Positions 40,161-47,679 of a stretch of DNA of 64,000 bases are shown here, piece after piece. The DNA lies in contig NZ_VCJS01000036.1 of the NCBI RefSeq assembly GCF_005893125.1, positions 17,997-81,996 on the forward strand, given 5' to 3'. Position 1 is the stretch's first letter; every line of letters starts with the position of its first letter. This DNA is from Nonomuraea basaltis. Lineage in GTDB: Bacteria > Actinomycetota > Actinomycetes > Streptosporangiales > Streptosporangiaceae. The notes beneath the pieces are model-generated. The model was not told where the DNA came from, did no database searches, and worked only from the letters and a program-made list of their open reading frames with translations. The position numbers were made by a program, and so were the translations under genes.

Positions 40161-41180
40161 TCACCACAGCCGGTGGGAGCGATGTGTGGCGGCCACTCTC
40201 TCGCCGATCCTGGCCACGATCCCGTGGGCGGTCAGGTCGGCCGCGAGCTGGCAGGCCGCGCTGATCGCCGACGCCCTGGACGAGCCGTGCGCGATCACGA
40301 CGGTGCCGTTCAGCCCGAGCAGCACGGCGCCGCCGTACGCCTCCGCGTCGAGCCGGCGGCGCAGCTCGCGCATGCGAGCGCGCTGCATGACCGCGCCGAG
40401 CCTGGCCAGCCTGCTGTCGTCGATGGTCCGCCGGAGCTCGGTGAACGCGTAGCGGACCGCGCCCTCCATGGTCTTCAGCGCCACGTTGCCGGTGAAACCG
40501 TCGGTCGTGATGACATCGACCTTGCCGGTCAGCAGGTCGTGGCCCTCCACGTTGCCGATGAAGTGCAGGCCGGGGGAGCCCTCCAGCAGCTCGTGGGCGC
40601 GCTTGACGAGCTTGTTGCCCTTCTCGGCCTCGCTGCCGATCGTCAGCAGGCCGACCCTGGGGCGCGCGATGTCGTACGCCAGCTCGGCGTAGGCCGTGCC
40701 CAGGTGGGCGAACTGCACCAGCATCTCCGGCTTGGCGTCGGCGTTGGCGCCCGCGTCCAGGAGCAGGGTCGGCCCGGGGAGCGTGGGGAGGGCGACGGCG
40801 ATGGCGGGTCGCTGCACGCCCTGTTGCGCTTTGAGCCGCAGCCTGCCGGTGGCCACGACGCCCGCCGTGGAGCCGGCCGACACCACCGCGCCGGCGTCGC
40901 CGCGGCGTACGAGGTGGCAGGCGACCGCGATGCTGGAGCGGGGGCGGCGCAGGCTGGCCAGCGCGCCCTCGTCCATCGCCAGGGCCTCCTCGGCCCGGAC
41001 GATCGGGATCTCCTTGGTGGCGTCGTGGTCGGCGAGCGCCTCGTAGAGCACGCGAGGGGCGCCGACGAGCACCACGGACAGGCCGCGCTCGCGCACGGCG
41101 TGCACCGCGCCCGCCACGATCTCGTGCGGTGCGTGGTCGCCGCCCATGGCGTCGAGCGCGATGGGCTTGCTGTCGGACAA
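40161..41180 (-). CDS. plsX: Phosphate acyltransferase PlsX
   Basis: 339 residues, full length. IALDAMGGDHAP at the N-terminus, SAGSTAGVVATG, LLDAGANADAKPE, and ITTDGFTGNVALKTMEG are all family signatures. PlsX converts acyl-ACP and phosphate to acyl-phosphate, the substrate of PlsY, at the start of phospholipid synthesis. Usual neighbours (rpmF, fabH or acpP) are absent; instead the P-type ATPase and argS follow on the same strand. The start is TTG at 41180, with GAGG seven bases before it. Confidence 0.96.
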   Translation of the reverse strand: MSDSKPIALDAMGGDHAPHEIVAGAVHAVRERGLSVVLVGAPRVLYEALADHDATKEIPIVRAEEALAMDEGALASLRRPRSSIAVACHLVRRGDAGAVVSAGSTAGVVATGRLRLKAQQGVQRPAIAVALPTLPGPTLLLDAGANADAKPEMLVQFAHLGTAYAELAYDIARPRVGLLTIGSEAEKGNKLVKRAHELLEGSPGLHFIGNVEGHDLLTGKVDVITTDGFTGNVALKTMEGAVRYAFTELRRTIDDSRLARLGAVMQRARMRELRRRLDAEAYGGAVLLGLNGTVVIAHGSSRASAISAACQLAADLTAHGIVARIGERVAATHRSHRLW

Positions 41181-41335
41181 TGATCACCTCGTACGGGCAT
41201 CGAGCCCGCCGTCACGGCTTGGCCGGAACGCGGGCTCGGTATGTCCGCATCGTAGGCGAGGCAGGTGCCAGGTTAAACCGGCGGGCAGGCCCTGTTGGTT
41301 CCCGCGAGGGCGGGTTCCAGTCCTGCTCGGAACGC

Positions 41336-41893
41336 CTAGTGCAGGTTCCAGTCGTCCTTGCCGCGCGTGACGATCACTTTGGAGAACACCGATCTGCCCG
41401 TGATGCGGATCAGCGGCCCGTCGCCCTGCGAGCCGGCCGTGACGTTGCGCTTGCCGAAGATCGAGGCACCCTCGTCGATCACATGGGCGTTGTCCGGCAC
41501 CCGGACGATCATCTTGCTGAAGCGGGCGTTCGTCTCCACCGTGATCTCCCGGCCGGGGAGCACCGCGTCGGACAGGTCGATGATCAGCGCGCCGAAGCGC
41601 GCCCACAGCCGGGTGTTCCGGGAGGCGACCCAGCGGCCCTTGCGGACGACCTTGCTGAACGTGGAGTTGATGACCTGCTTCTCGACGGCGGCAGGCAGGC
41701 CGGACGCGGACACCTCGGGCAGGTCCCGGGTCACGGGGACGAGCTCGCCGACCGTCTTCGCCGTGTAGGCGATCTCGAGGCGGTCGGCGTGCTCGACGCT
41801 GGTGAGTCTTCCTGTGGCGAGCGCCTCACCCAGCACCGCCGCAACGCGGTCGCGGTCGGCGTCTGAGGCGCGAAGGTCCGGATCATCGGTCAC
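41336..41893 (-). CDS. DUF1707 protein with C-terminal cell-wall-response-type domain
   Basis: 185 residues. The N-terminal DLRASDADRDRVAAVLGEAL plus TGRLTSVEHADRLEIAYTAKT is the DUF1707 domain, abundant in actinomycetes. The rest is a beta-helix-like segment with repeated short strands (FGALIIDLSDAVLPGREI, FGKRNVTAGSQGDGPLI), as in LiaF-type response domains. No membrane helix is seen. The GTG start lacks a ribosome site; a TACACT -10-like box lies eight bases before it, so the message may be leaderless. Divergent from the KamA-family gene, only 13 bases away. Function unknown. Confidence 0.88.
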   Translation of the reverse strand: MTDDPDLRASDADRDRVAAVLGEALATGRLTSVEHADRLEIAYTAKTVGELVPVTRDLPEVSASGLPAAVEKQVINSTFSKVVRKGRWVASRNTRLWARFGALIIDLSDAVLPGREITVETNARFSKMIVRVPDNAHVIDEGASIFGKRNVTAGSQGDGPLIRITGRSVFSKVIVTRGKDDWNLH

Positions 41894-41910
41894 GATAAAT
41901 CAGTGTATGC
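41885..41910. promoter_or_regulatory. Back-to-back leaderless promoters (predicted)
   Basis: The 13 bases between the DUF1707 GTG (minus, 41893) and the KamA ATG (plus, 41907) hold a -10-like GATAAAT for the plus strand, about six bases before the ATG. A TACACT for the minus strand lies about eight bases before the GTG. Neither gene has a ribosome site. Both messages may thus begin at their start codons and the two promoters must overlap. Confidence 0.4.
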
Positions 41911-43388
41911 CGAGTCGCGATATGTCGCGAGCGTTCGTGAACCTGAAGGAAAACTTGGAGTCCGGTGGAACCGGTGACGTGCCTGGAAGCGTCCGGGTAT
42001 TAAGGACCGTAGACGCGCGACAGGGTCGTGAGGTTTACACCCGATCGAACAAAAAAGATGGGAAAGGCCTAGTGATCTTGAACCAGGCAGGTACGCGGCG
42101 CTTCAAGGCGTACACGTCCAAGCACCTCGACGAGCTCCTGCAGCGTGCGGGGCTCGGCGACGACGAGCGGCTGAAGGTGCGCGCCGTGGCCACGGTGCTG
42201 CCGTTCCGGACGAACGCCTACGTCGTGGATGAACTCATAGATTGGTCGGCAGCGCCCGACGACCCCATATACCGGCTGGTCTTCCCTCAGGAGGACATGC
42301 TTCCCGCCGCCGACGTCGCCAGGCTGGCCGACCTGCTGAAGGCGGAGGCTCCCAACGCCGAGGTCCAGGCCGAGGCGAACCGGGTACGCGCGCAGCTCAA
42401 CCCGCACCCCGCAGGCCAGAAGGAGCTCAACGTCCCGAAGCTGGGCGACGAGCCGGTCCCTGGCATGCAGCATAAATATGCCGAGACCGTGCTGTTCTTC
42501 CCCAAACAGGGGCAGACCTGTCATGCGTACTGCACCTACTGCTTCAGATGGGCGCAGTTCGTCGGTGACGCGGACCTGAAGTTCGCCTCCGACGACATCG
42601 AGCAGATGGTGACCTACCTTCGCCGGCATCCCGAGGTCACCAGCGTCCTGATCACCGGTGGCGACGCCATGATCATGGGCGAGACCGTCATCAGGCGATA
42701 TATCGAGCCGCTGCTCGCGCTGGAGCAGCTCGAGTCGATCAGGATCGGCACCAAGGCGCTGGCCTACTGGCCGCAGCGCTTCACCACCGACCCCGACGCG
42801 GACGCCACGCTCGGCCTGTTCGAGGAGGTGGTGAACGCGGGGAAGAACCTCGCGTTCATGGCCCACTTCACGCACCCGCGCGAGCTGGAGTCGCCGCTGG
42901 TCGAGTCCGCGGTCAAGCGCATACTCGGCAGCGGGGCCACGATCAGGACCCAGGCGCCGATGATCAGGTCCATCAACGACGATCCCGCCGTGTGGTCCCA
43001 AATGTGGCGGCAGCAGCTCAGGATGGGGATGATTCCTTATTACATGTTCGTCGAGCGTGACACCGGGCCGCAGGACTACTTCGCGGTGCCGCTGGCGCGG
43101 GCGTACGAGATCTTCAGGGATGCCTACTCGTCCGTCTCCGGGCTCTGCCGTACGGTCCGGGGCCCGTCCATGTCGGCCACGCCCGGCAAGGTGTGCATCG
43201 ACGGCGTCACGGAAATCGCCGGGGAGCAGGTCTTCATGCTCCACTTCATTCAGGCGCGCGACCCCTCGCTGGTGGGGCGCCCGTTCTTCGCGCGCTACGA
43301 CCCGACGGCCGTCTGGCTGACGGATCTGCGCCCGGCCTTCGCCGACCGTTTTCCGTTCGAGTCCGCGGAAGCCCTGCTGCCGGTCTGA
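41907..43388 (+). CDS. KamA-family radical SAM enzyme (lysine 2,3-aminomutase-like)
   Basis: About 493 residues from the ATG at 41907. The radical SAM cluster motif is CHAYCTYC (Cys205, 209, 212), followed by FRW and the LITGGDAMIMG (GGD) SAM-binding block. KamA enzymes use PLP and a 5'-deoxyadenosyl radical to shift an amino group from carbon 2 to 3 of an amino acid. The usual glycine-rich PGGGGK loop bearing the PLP lysine is replaced by MSATPGKVCIDG, so substrate and PLP use are uncertain. The start could be ATG 41922 or GTG 41937. It is the only plus-strand gene here and shares a divergent promoter with DUF1707. Confidence 0.85.
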   Translation: MPSRDMSRAFVNLKENLESGGTGDVPGSVRVLRTVDARQGREVYTRSNKKDGKGLVILNQAGTRRFKAYTSKHLDELLQRAGLGDDERLKVRAVATVLPFRTNAYVVDELIDWSAAPDDPIYRLVFPQEDMLPAADVARLADLLKAEAPNAEVQAEANRVRAQLNPHPAGQKELNVPKLGDEPVPGMQHKYAETVLFFPKQGQTCHAYCTYCFRWAQFVGDADLKFASDDIEQMVTYLRRHPEVTSVLITGGDAMIMGETVIRRYIEPLLALEQLESIRIGTKALAYWPQRFTTDPDADATLGLFEEVVNAGKNLAFMAHFTHPRELESPLVESAVKRILGSGATIRTQAPMIRSINDDPAVWSQMWRQQLRMGMIPYYMFVERDTGPQDYFAVPLARAYEIFRDAYSSVSGLCRTVRGPSMSATPGKVCIDGVTEIAGEQVFMLHFIQARDPSLVGRPFFARYDPTAVWLTDLRPAFADRFPFESAEALLPV

Positions 43389-43524
43389 GCGGTCGAGCGC
43401 GTCTGCCATCGACCGGATAATCCGCGTCCCCGGCCCGTGACATTTGTTTTCGCGACCCTTGTTCACGGGCCGGAGGGCCGCGCTTCCGCCTGCACGGAGA
43501 AGCGCAGAAGCATGCGCGCAATAT

Positions 43525-43550
43525 CGGAAACAAGACCCTCCTGTTTCCCG
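43525..43550 (+). terminator. Possible hairpin terminator
   Basis: GGAAACA (43526-43532) pairs with TGTTTCC (43542-43548) around a nine-base loop, 138 bases after the KamA-family stop, and is followed by CGTTCTGTCT. The stem is short for this GC content, so this is tentative. The rest of 43389-43787 has no gene; a tRNA-like string GGCGTAGCTCAG at about 43,646 is not followed by a T arm. Confidence 0.35.
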
Positions 43551-43787
43551 TTCTGTCTCCCCGCTCAACGCTGCCCCTCTACTCGGTAACCGGGCTGCAA
43601 ACCCCTGCTACATGGGTATTCATGCGCCTGCGGCCGATCACAGCGAGTGGTAGAACTGCTGGCGTAGCTCAGCCGTGACGGCACGCTTCGTGTGGTGCCC
43701 ATAGTGCGCACGCCACGGCATACGGGGGTTATCGATTCGCATCCCCACCGTATTCGAGAGCGATCGATCACGAGCCGGAAGGCAATC

Positions 43788-44519
43788 ATGAATCGAAGAG
43801 TCAGGACGGCGGCAGCCGTCACAGCATTCGGTTTGGCGGCGGCTTTGGCCCTGCCGGCCCAAGCGGATGTTCCGGACAACACCGCTAGGCACGCTCCCCA
43901 CCACGGTCTGGGGGAGGGAGCCGGCATCGGCGGGAGCCCGCTAGGCGGCCTGCTGGGCGGGCTCACCGGCGGCGGCCTGCTCGGCGGGCTGCTCGGCGGC
44001 GCTCTGCCGGGCGGCCAGATGACCGAGGCCGAGATGTCGCCGATCGCCGGCGGGGTGCTGCTCGGCGGGGGCGGCCTGACCGAATCGCTGCCCGTGCTGT
44101 CGGGCGCGTCCCGCATGGCGACCCCGTCGGTCAAGGCCGCCAGGCAGGACCCCGGCCAGGCCGCGAGCGAGGGCGTGACCTCCGGCACCATGAACGACAC
44201 CACCATGGGCGCCGAGCCTATGCCGGCCGGCCTCACCCAGGCGGCCAGGCGCGCGCTGCCGGGCGCCGCGGGCGGCGAGCTGTCACCGGTGGTCGGGCAG
44301 GTCGCCCCGGCCGAGGTGGCGCCGGTACTCGAGGCGCTGCCCGGTGCCACCGAGGCCGTCCGCGCGGACGAGCTCACCCCGCTCGTCGAGGACGCCTCCG
44401 GGTTCGTCAACACCAGCGGGACCAGGGCCATCGGCTCCTACGGCGATCTGCTGACCGCGCTCGGATGGACCACCGACTCTCTGACGAGCTCGGTGCGGGA
44501 CTCCTGGGATCGCGACTAG
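43788..44519 (+). CDS. Secreted Gly/Ala-rich protein of unknown function
   Basis: 243 residues from the ATG at 43788, preceded by GGAAGG. The signal peptide MNRRVRTAAAVTAFGLAAALALPAQA is cleaved before DVPDN. A run of GGLLGG repeats (residues about 45-75) follows, and the rest is low-complexity Ala, Gly, Pro and Thr sequence ending in SVRDSWDRD. No cysteines, no membrane anchor and no sorting signal are present. The GGLLGG repeats resemble those of actinobacterial wall-associated small proteins, but I do not recognise a family. Transcribed alone, with a strong hairpin 360 bases downstream. Confidence 0.75.
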   Translation: MNRRVRTAAAVTAFGLAAALALPAQADVPDNTARHAPHHGLGEGAGIGGSPLGGLLGGLTGGGLLGGLLGGALPGGQMTEAEMSPIAGGVLLGGGGLTESLPVLSGASRMATPSVKAARQDPGQAASEGVTSGTMNDTTMGAEPMPAGLTQAARRALPGAAGGELSPVVGQVAPAEVAPVLEALPGATEAVRADELTPLVEDASGFVNTSGTRAIGSYGDLLTALGWTTDSLTSSVRDSWDRD

Positions 44520-44877
44520 ACGCGATGGAGGCGTGATGAACGTGGTTCGCCGACAGCCGGAATGGCGGTTCGCGGGCGTCCTAGGTGCCGACGCTCGGGA
44601 ACCGGTTGTGACGGCGGCGAGGCGGTCCCGTTCCGCACCCCAGTAGTTCCCCGACGGCGCGATTTCCCAGGGTCGGGATCTTCGACCGGGACGCCGTCGC
44701 ACTGACGCGGCAGGCCTTCAGGGCGCCTTCAGGTGCCGGGCGTCCGAGGCACTGGCGCGTGGAGTGAGCCTCCCGCGAGAGCGGGTGGCCTCATGACGGG
44801 TCCGGGCGGACGCGCCCTGGCCCGGGCTGGGCATACCGCGCCGCTAACTGCAGGGCGGTGGCGCGCCGCCCAAGCCC

Positions 44878-44904
44878 CGCCGCCGGCCCCATGGGTCGGC
44901 GGCG
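44878..44904. terminator. Strong hairpin between two converging units
   Basis: Bases 44878-44889 pair with 44893-44904 over 12 bp (one G-T) around the loop CAT. The arms begin CGCCGCCGGCCC and end with GGCGGCG. It sits between the secreted protein gene and the minus-strand DUF222-like ORF, and could end either transcript. There is no U tract. The rest of 44520-44965 has no recognised gene. Confidence 0.55.
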
Positions 44905-44965
44905 CCTCTATGTAAGAACCGCGCTCGCGGACGTCAGGCCATGCGCGGCCCTGAAGAGGGTCTGG

Positions 44966-45139
44966 TCAGGGGAGGCGGACGCCTGTGCGGCGGGCTATCT
45001 GGGCCTGCAGTCTGGCCATCTGCCAGTGCAGCTCGAGGAGCTGCTCGGCGAGTTGTATCTTGGGGATCTCGGACACGTCCTCGGTGTCCAGGTGGTCAAT
45101 CGCGGCCGAAAGCTCTCCCATCGCGCGCCCCCACTCCAT
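44966..45139 (-). CDS. Small DUF222-like protein under SOS control (predicted)
   Basis: 57 residues from the ATG at 45139, chosen because GAGGA lies six bases upstream; an ATG at 45154 would overlap the operator. MGELSAAIDHLDTEDVSEIP, then QLAEQLLELHWQMARLQAQI, reads like the helical start of DUF222/13E12-repeat HNH proteins, but the C-terminal endonuclease part is absent and the gene stops at RRTGVRLP. It may be a truncated remnant or a genuine stand-alone domain. A LexA-type box lies directly upstream. In mycobacteria 13E12-family genes are known SOS targets, which supports the assignment. Confidence 0.55.
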   Translation of the reverse strand: MEWGRAMGELSAAIDHLDTEDVSEIPKIQLAEQLLELHWQMARLQAQIARRTGVRLP

Positions 45140-45153
45140 CACCGTTCCTCGCA

Positions 45154-45169
45154 TCGAATTGACGTTCGA
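45154..45169. promoter_or_regulatory. Predicted LexA (SOS) box
   Basis: TCGAAT-TGAC-GTTCGA matches the actinobacterial SOS consensus TCGAAC-N4-GTTCGA at 11 of 12 positions. It lies 15 bases before the ATG of the DUF222-like ORF at 45139, so bound LexA would block that promoter. Confidence 0.65.
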
Positions 45170-45411
45170 ATACTATCGGAACGGAAGGCTCGCTGTCAGT
45201 CATTTGGCTCTCCTGTCACGCTGGTTTCGCACACAAGATCGAAATGCCTGGCAGCTGGAACGCCTGGCCGAACCACGGAGCCGGCCGACGCGGGCTCGCG
45301 TGACGGCGATCCACCACTGAAGGGTCAGAGGCCGTTTCCTGGAGGGCCGTCAGCCGAAGTGCGGTGAGTGGCAAGCCACGGCAACGCGTAAAAGATGAGG
45401 TTTTTGAGGGG

Positions 45412-46278
45412 TCAGCCCTTGTTGTAGGCGGCGATGACTTCCTTCGGGTCGCCGTCCATCCTGATCTTGCCCTTGTGCAGCCAGATCACCCGGTTGCAGG
45501 TCTCCTCGATGACCTTGAGGTCGTGGGCGACGAGGAAGACGGTGCCCGCCGACTCCCGGATCTCGCGGATGCGCTGCTCGCTCTTCTTCCGGAACTCGCG
45601 GTCACCGGTGGCCAGGGCCTCGTCGATGAGCAGGACGTCGTGGGTCTTGGCGGAGGAGATGGCGAAGCGCAGGCGGGCGCCCATGCCGGAGGAGTAGGTG
45701 GACATCGGGAGCTGGACGAACTCATCGATGCCGGAGAAGTCGACGATCTCCTGGTATTTCTCCCTGACCTCGGCCGGCGTCATGCCCATGGCGTAGCAGC
45801 CGAGGACGATGTTGCGCTCGCCGGTCAGCTCACGCATGAGGGCCGCGTTGACGCCCAGCAGCGACGGCTGGCCGTCGGTGTAGACGGCGCCCTTGTGCGG
45901 CGGCAGCAGGCCCGCGATGGCGCGCAGCAGGGTGGACTTGCCGGAGCCGTTGCGGCCCACGACGCCGATGGCGTCGCCGTGGTAGGCCACGAACGTGACG
46001 CCCTTGACCGCGTGGACCTCTTTCATCTGCGGGCGGCCCTGGCGCTTCAGGAGGCGCGTGAGGGCGTTGACCGCGTTGCCCTTCTCGGAGTCCGAGGCCG
46101 CGCCGTAGACGCGGTAGACGATGTGGAGGTCGTCGACGATGACGGTCGGAGTGCCCGTGGGGACGTCGAGCGGCCGTTTGCCCGAGGGTTCCGGGTTGGG
46201 ATGCACCCTCACGTCCTTGCCGGGGACGGCGGGCTTCTCGCCCATCACCTGTGACAGCTCCTTGGTCAGTTCAGCCAC
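45412..46278 (-). CDS. wzt: ABC transporter ATPase for glycan export (Wzt/TagH-like)
   Basis: 288 residues. Walker A GRNGSGKSTLL, signature YSSGMGARLRFA and Walker B VLLIDEALATGD. The YSSGM signature is characteristic of the Wzt/TagH/RfbE group that exports polysaccharide or teichoic acid. An N-terminal tail of about 45 residues precedes the domain; there is no extra C-terminal glycan-binding domain of the Wzt kind, so the mycobacterial galactan exporter is the closest type. Its start overlaps the permease stop by eight bases. No biosynthetic genes adjoin it, so the exported glycan is unknown. Confidence 0.9.
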   Translation of the reverse strand: MAELTKELSQVMGEKPAVPGKDVRVHPNPEPSGKRPLDVPTGTPTVIVDDLHIVYRVYGAASDSEKGNAVNALTRLLKRQGRPQMKEVHAVKGVTFVAYHGDAIGVVGRNGSGKSTLLRAIAGLLPPHKGAVYTDGQPSLLGVNAALMRELTGERNIVLGCYAMGMTPAEVREKYQEIVDFSGIDEFVQLPMSTYSSGMGARLRFAISSAKTHDVLLIDEALATGDREFRKKSEQRIREIRESAGTVFLVAHDLKVIEETCNRVIWLHKGKIRMDGDPKEVIAAYNKG

Positions 46279-47206
46279 GCCCGTACCTCTCCTCGGACCG
46301 CCAGAAGTACCAGAAGCCGAAGCCGAGTGAGAACACCGCCCAGAATACGCAAGACATCCAGACCATTGGCGGCGGGTGGTGGCCGAACTCGGGGTTATGA
46401 GTCTTGATCAGGATCTCGCGCATCCACTCGATGTAGGACGCGGCCGGGTTGAGGTACATCACGTTGGCCACCCACTGGGGCAGCTCGGCGGAGTTCACCA
46501 CCTTGTCCTGGATCGCGAAGAAGACACCCGAGGCGTAGAGCCACGTGCGCGTGATGAACGGCAGCAACTGGTTGAGGTCGCGCATCGTGGCTCCGAGCCG
46601 GGCCATCACCAGGCCGGCGCCGATGTTGAACATCGTCTGGAGGGCCAGCACCACCGGGATCATGAGCCAGTACCAGGTGGGCCATTCCTTGGTGGCGACC
46701 ACGAGCGTGAGGAGCACGCCCATGGAGATGGCGAGCTGCTGGAGCTCCTGGATCGTGTAGGCCAGCGGCAGCGAGGCGCGGGGGAAGTGCAGGGCCCGGA
46801 TCATCGACAGGTTGCCCGAGATCGACTTGGCGCCCGCGGTGACGGTCCGCTGCGTGTAGGTGAAGATGAACATCCCGGTCAGCAGGAACGCCGGGTAGTT
46901 CACGATGTCCTTGCTGCCGCCCAGGATGAGGCCGAACATCAGGAAGTAGATCGCGGCGTTGAGCAGGGGAGTCAGCACCTGCCACAACTGGCCGAGCGTC
47001 GAGCTGGAGTATTTCGAGACGTTGCGCGAGGTGGCGTACGTCAGGATGAAGTGTCGCCGCTCCCATAGCTGGCGCACGTAGACAGGGAACCTCGGCCGTG
47101 CGATGGCACGGCGAAGCCCGTATCTCTTGGCGAGCTTGGCCAGCGGCTCCTGCCCGCTTCGGCCGCCCGCCTGGGCGTCCGCGACAGCGGATTCCGGCTG
47201 GCTCAT
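46271..47206 (-). CDS. wzm: ABC transporter permease for glycan export (Wzm/TagG-like)
   Basis: 311 residues from the ATG at 47206. ABC2-type membrane domain with six helices, including LNAAIYFLMFGLILGG and PAFLLTGMFIFTYTQ, and the AASYIEWMREILI segment before the last helices, common in polysaccharide exporters. The N-terminal 30 residues are soluble and probably contact the ATPase. It forms an operon with the ATPase gene (8-base overlap). The two would flip a lipid-linked glycan, as the galactan exporter does in mycobacteria; this is family inference. Confidence 0.88.
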   Translation of the reverse strand: MSQPESAVADAQAGGRSGQEPLAKLAKRYGLRRAIARPRFPVYVRQLWERRHFILTYATSRNVSKYSSSTLGQLWQVLTPLLNAAIYFLMFGLILGGSKDIVNYPAFLLTGMFIFTYTQRTVTAGAKSISGNLSMIRALHFPRASLPLAYTIQELQQLAISMGVLLTLVVATKEWPTWYWLMIPVVLALQTMFNIGAGLVMARLGATMRDLNQLLPFITRTWLYASGVFFAIQDKVVNSAELPQWVANVMYLNPAASYIEWMREILIKTHNPEFGHHPPPMVWMSCVFWAVFSLGFGFWYFWRSEERYGRG

Positions 47207-47679
47207 GGCAAGGACTCTATTGGATCCGGATCGGTGGGGTGCCTGCCGCGCGGGACGGCGACAGTCGGTTGGACGGAGTCTCGGGACGCCGGGTTCCAAG
47301 GCGTCGTAAAGACCAGGTCAACGGTAGCCCAGCCGGGCGGGGCGCGGTGGCAAGGGCACGGGCACCGTCGTATAAGGGGTATTTTTCATCGACTGTTCAC
47401 GTCCAGGCTTTACCCGTTCCGGATGGCTTGTACTGTTTAGCCCCGATCGCGCTAGATGTCTGTGACGTTGGATAGGCGCACGTGTGACCGAACTGCAACG
47501 CGCCAGAGACTCGCTGGTGGCAAGGAGTAAGGGATAGTCGCGATCGACTGGCAGGTCGTACAGCTGGCTTGACAATGTCGGCCAAACCCGGGGGGGATAC
47601 CAGGACTCCCCCGTCAGGCTGCCACCATCACTGCAGCTCAGCGCTGTATGGCCACTGTAGAGGGAGGAATTTCTTTCAC
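47207..47679. other. Divergent intergenic region
   Basis: 473 bases between the glycan exporter (minus) and the peptide-binding protein gene (plus), so it must hold both promoters. AT-richer patches at about 47,370-47,470 are likely promoter ground. No operator with clear symmetry was seen. The only strong site is AGGGAGGA at 47661-47668, the ribosome site of the binding protein. Confidence 0.45.

Noticed and set aside
38829..41183. 784-codon open frame on the plus strand
   Set aside because: Antisense of the P-type ATPase and plsX; low-complexity Val/Gly/Asp/His translation without motifs.
43640..43700. tRNA-like string GGCGTAGCTCAG
   Set aside because: It resembles the 5' part of a tRNA, but no anticodon arm or T arm (GGTTCGA) follows and the acceptor stem does not pair.
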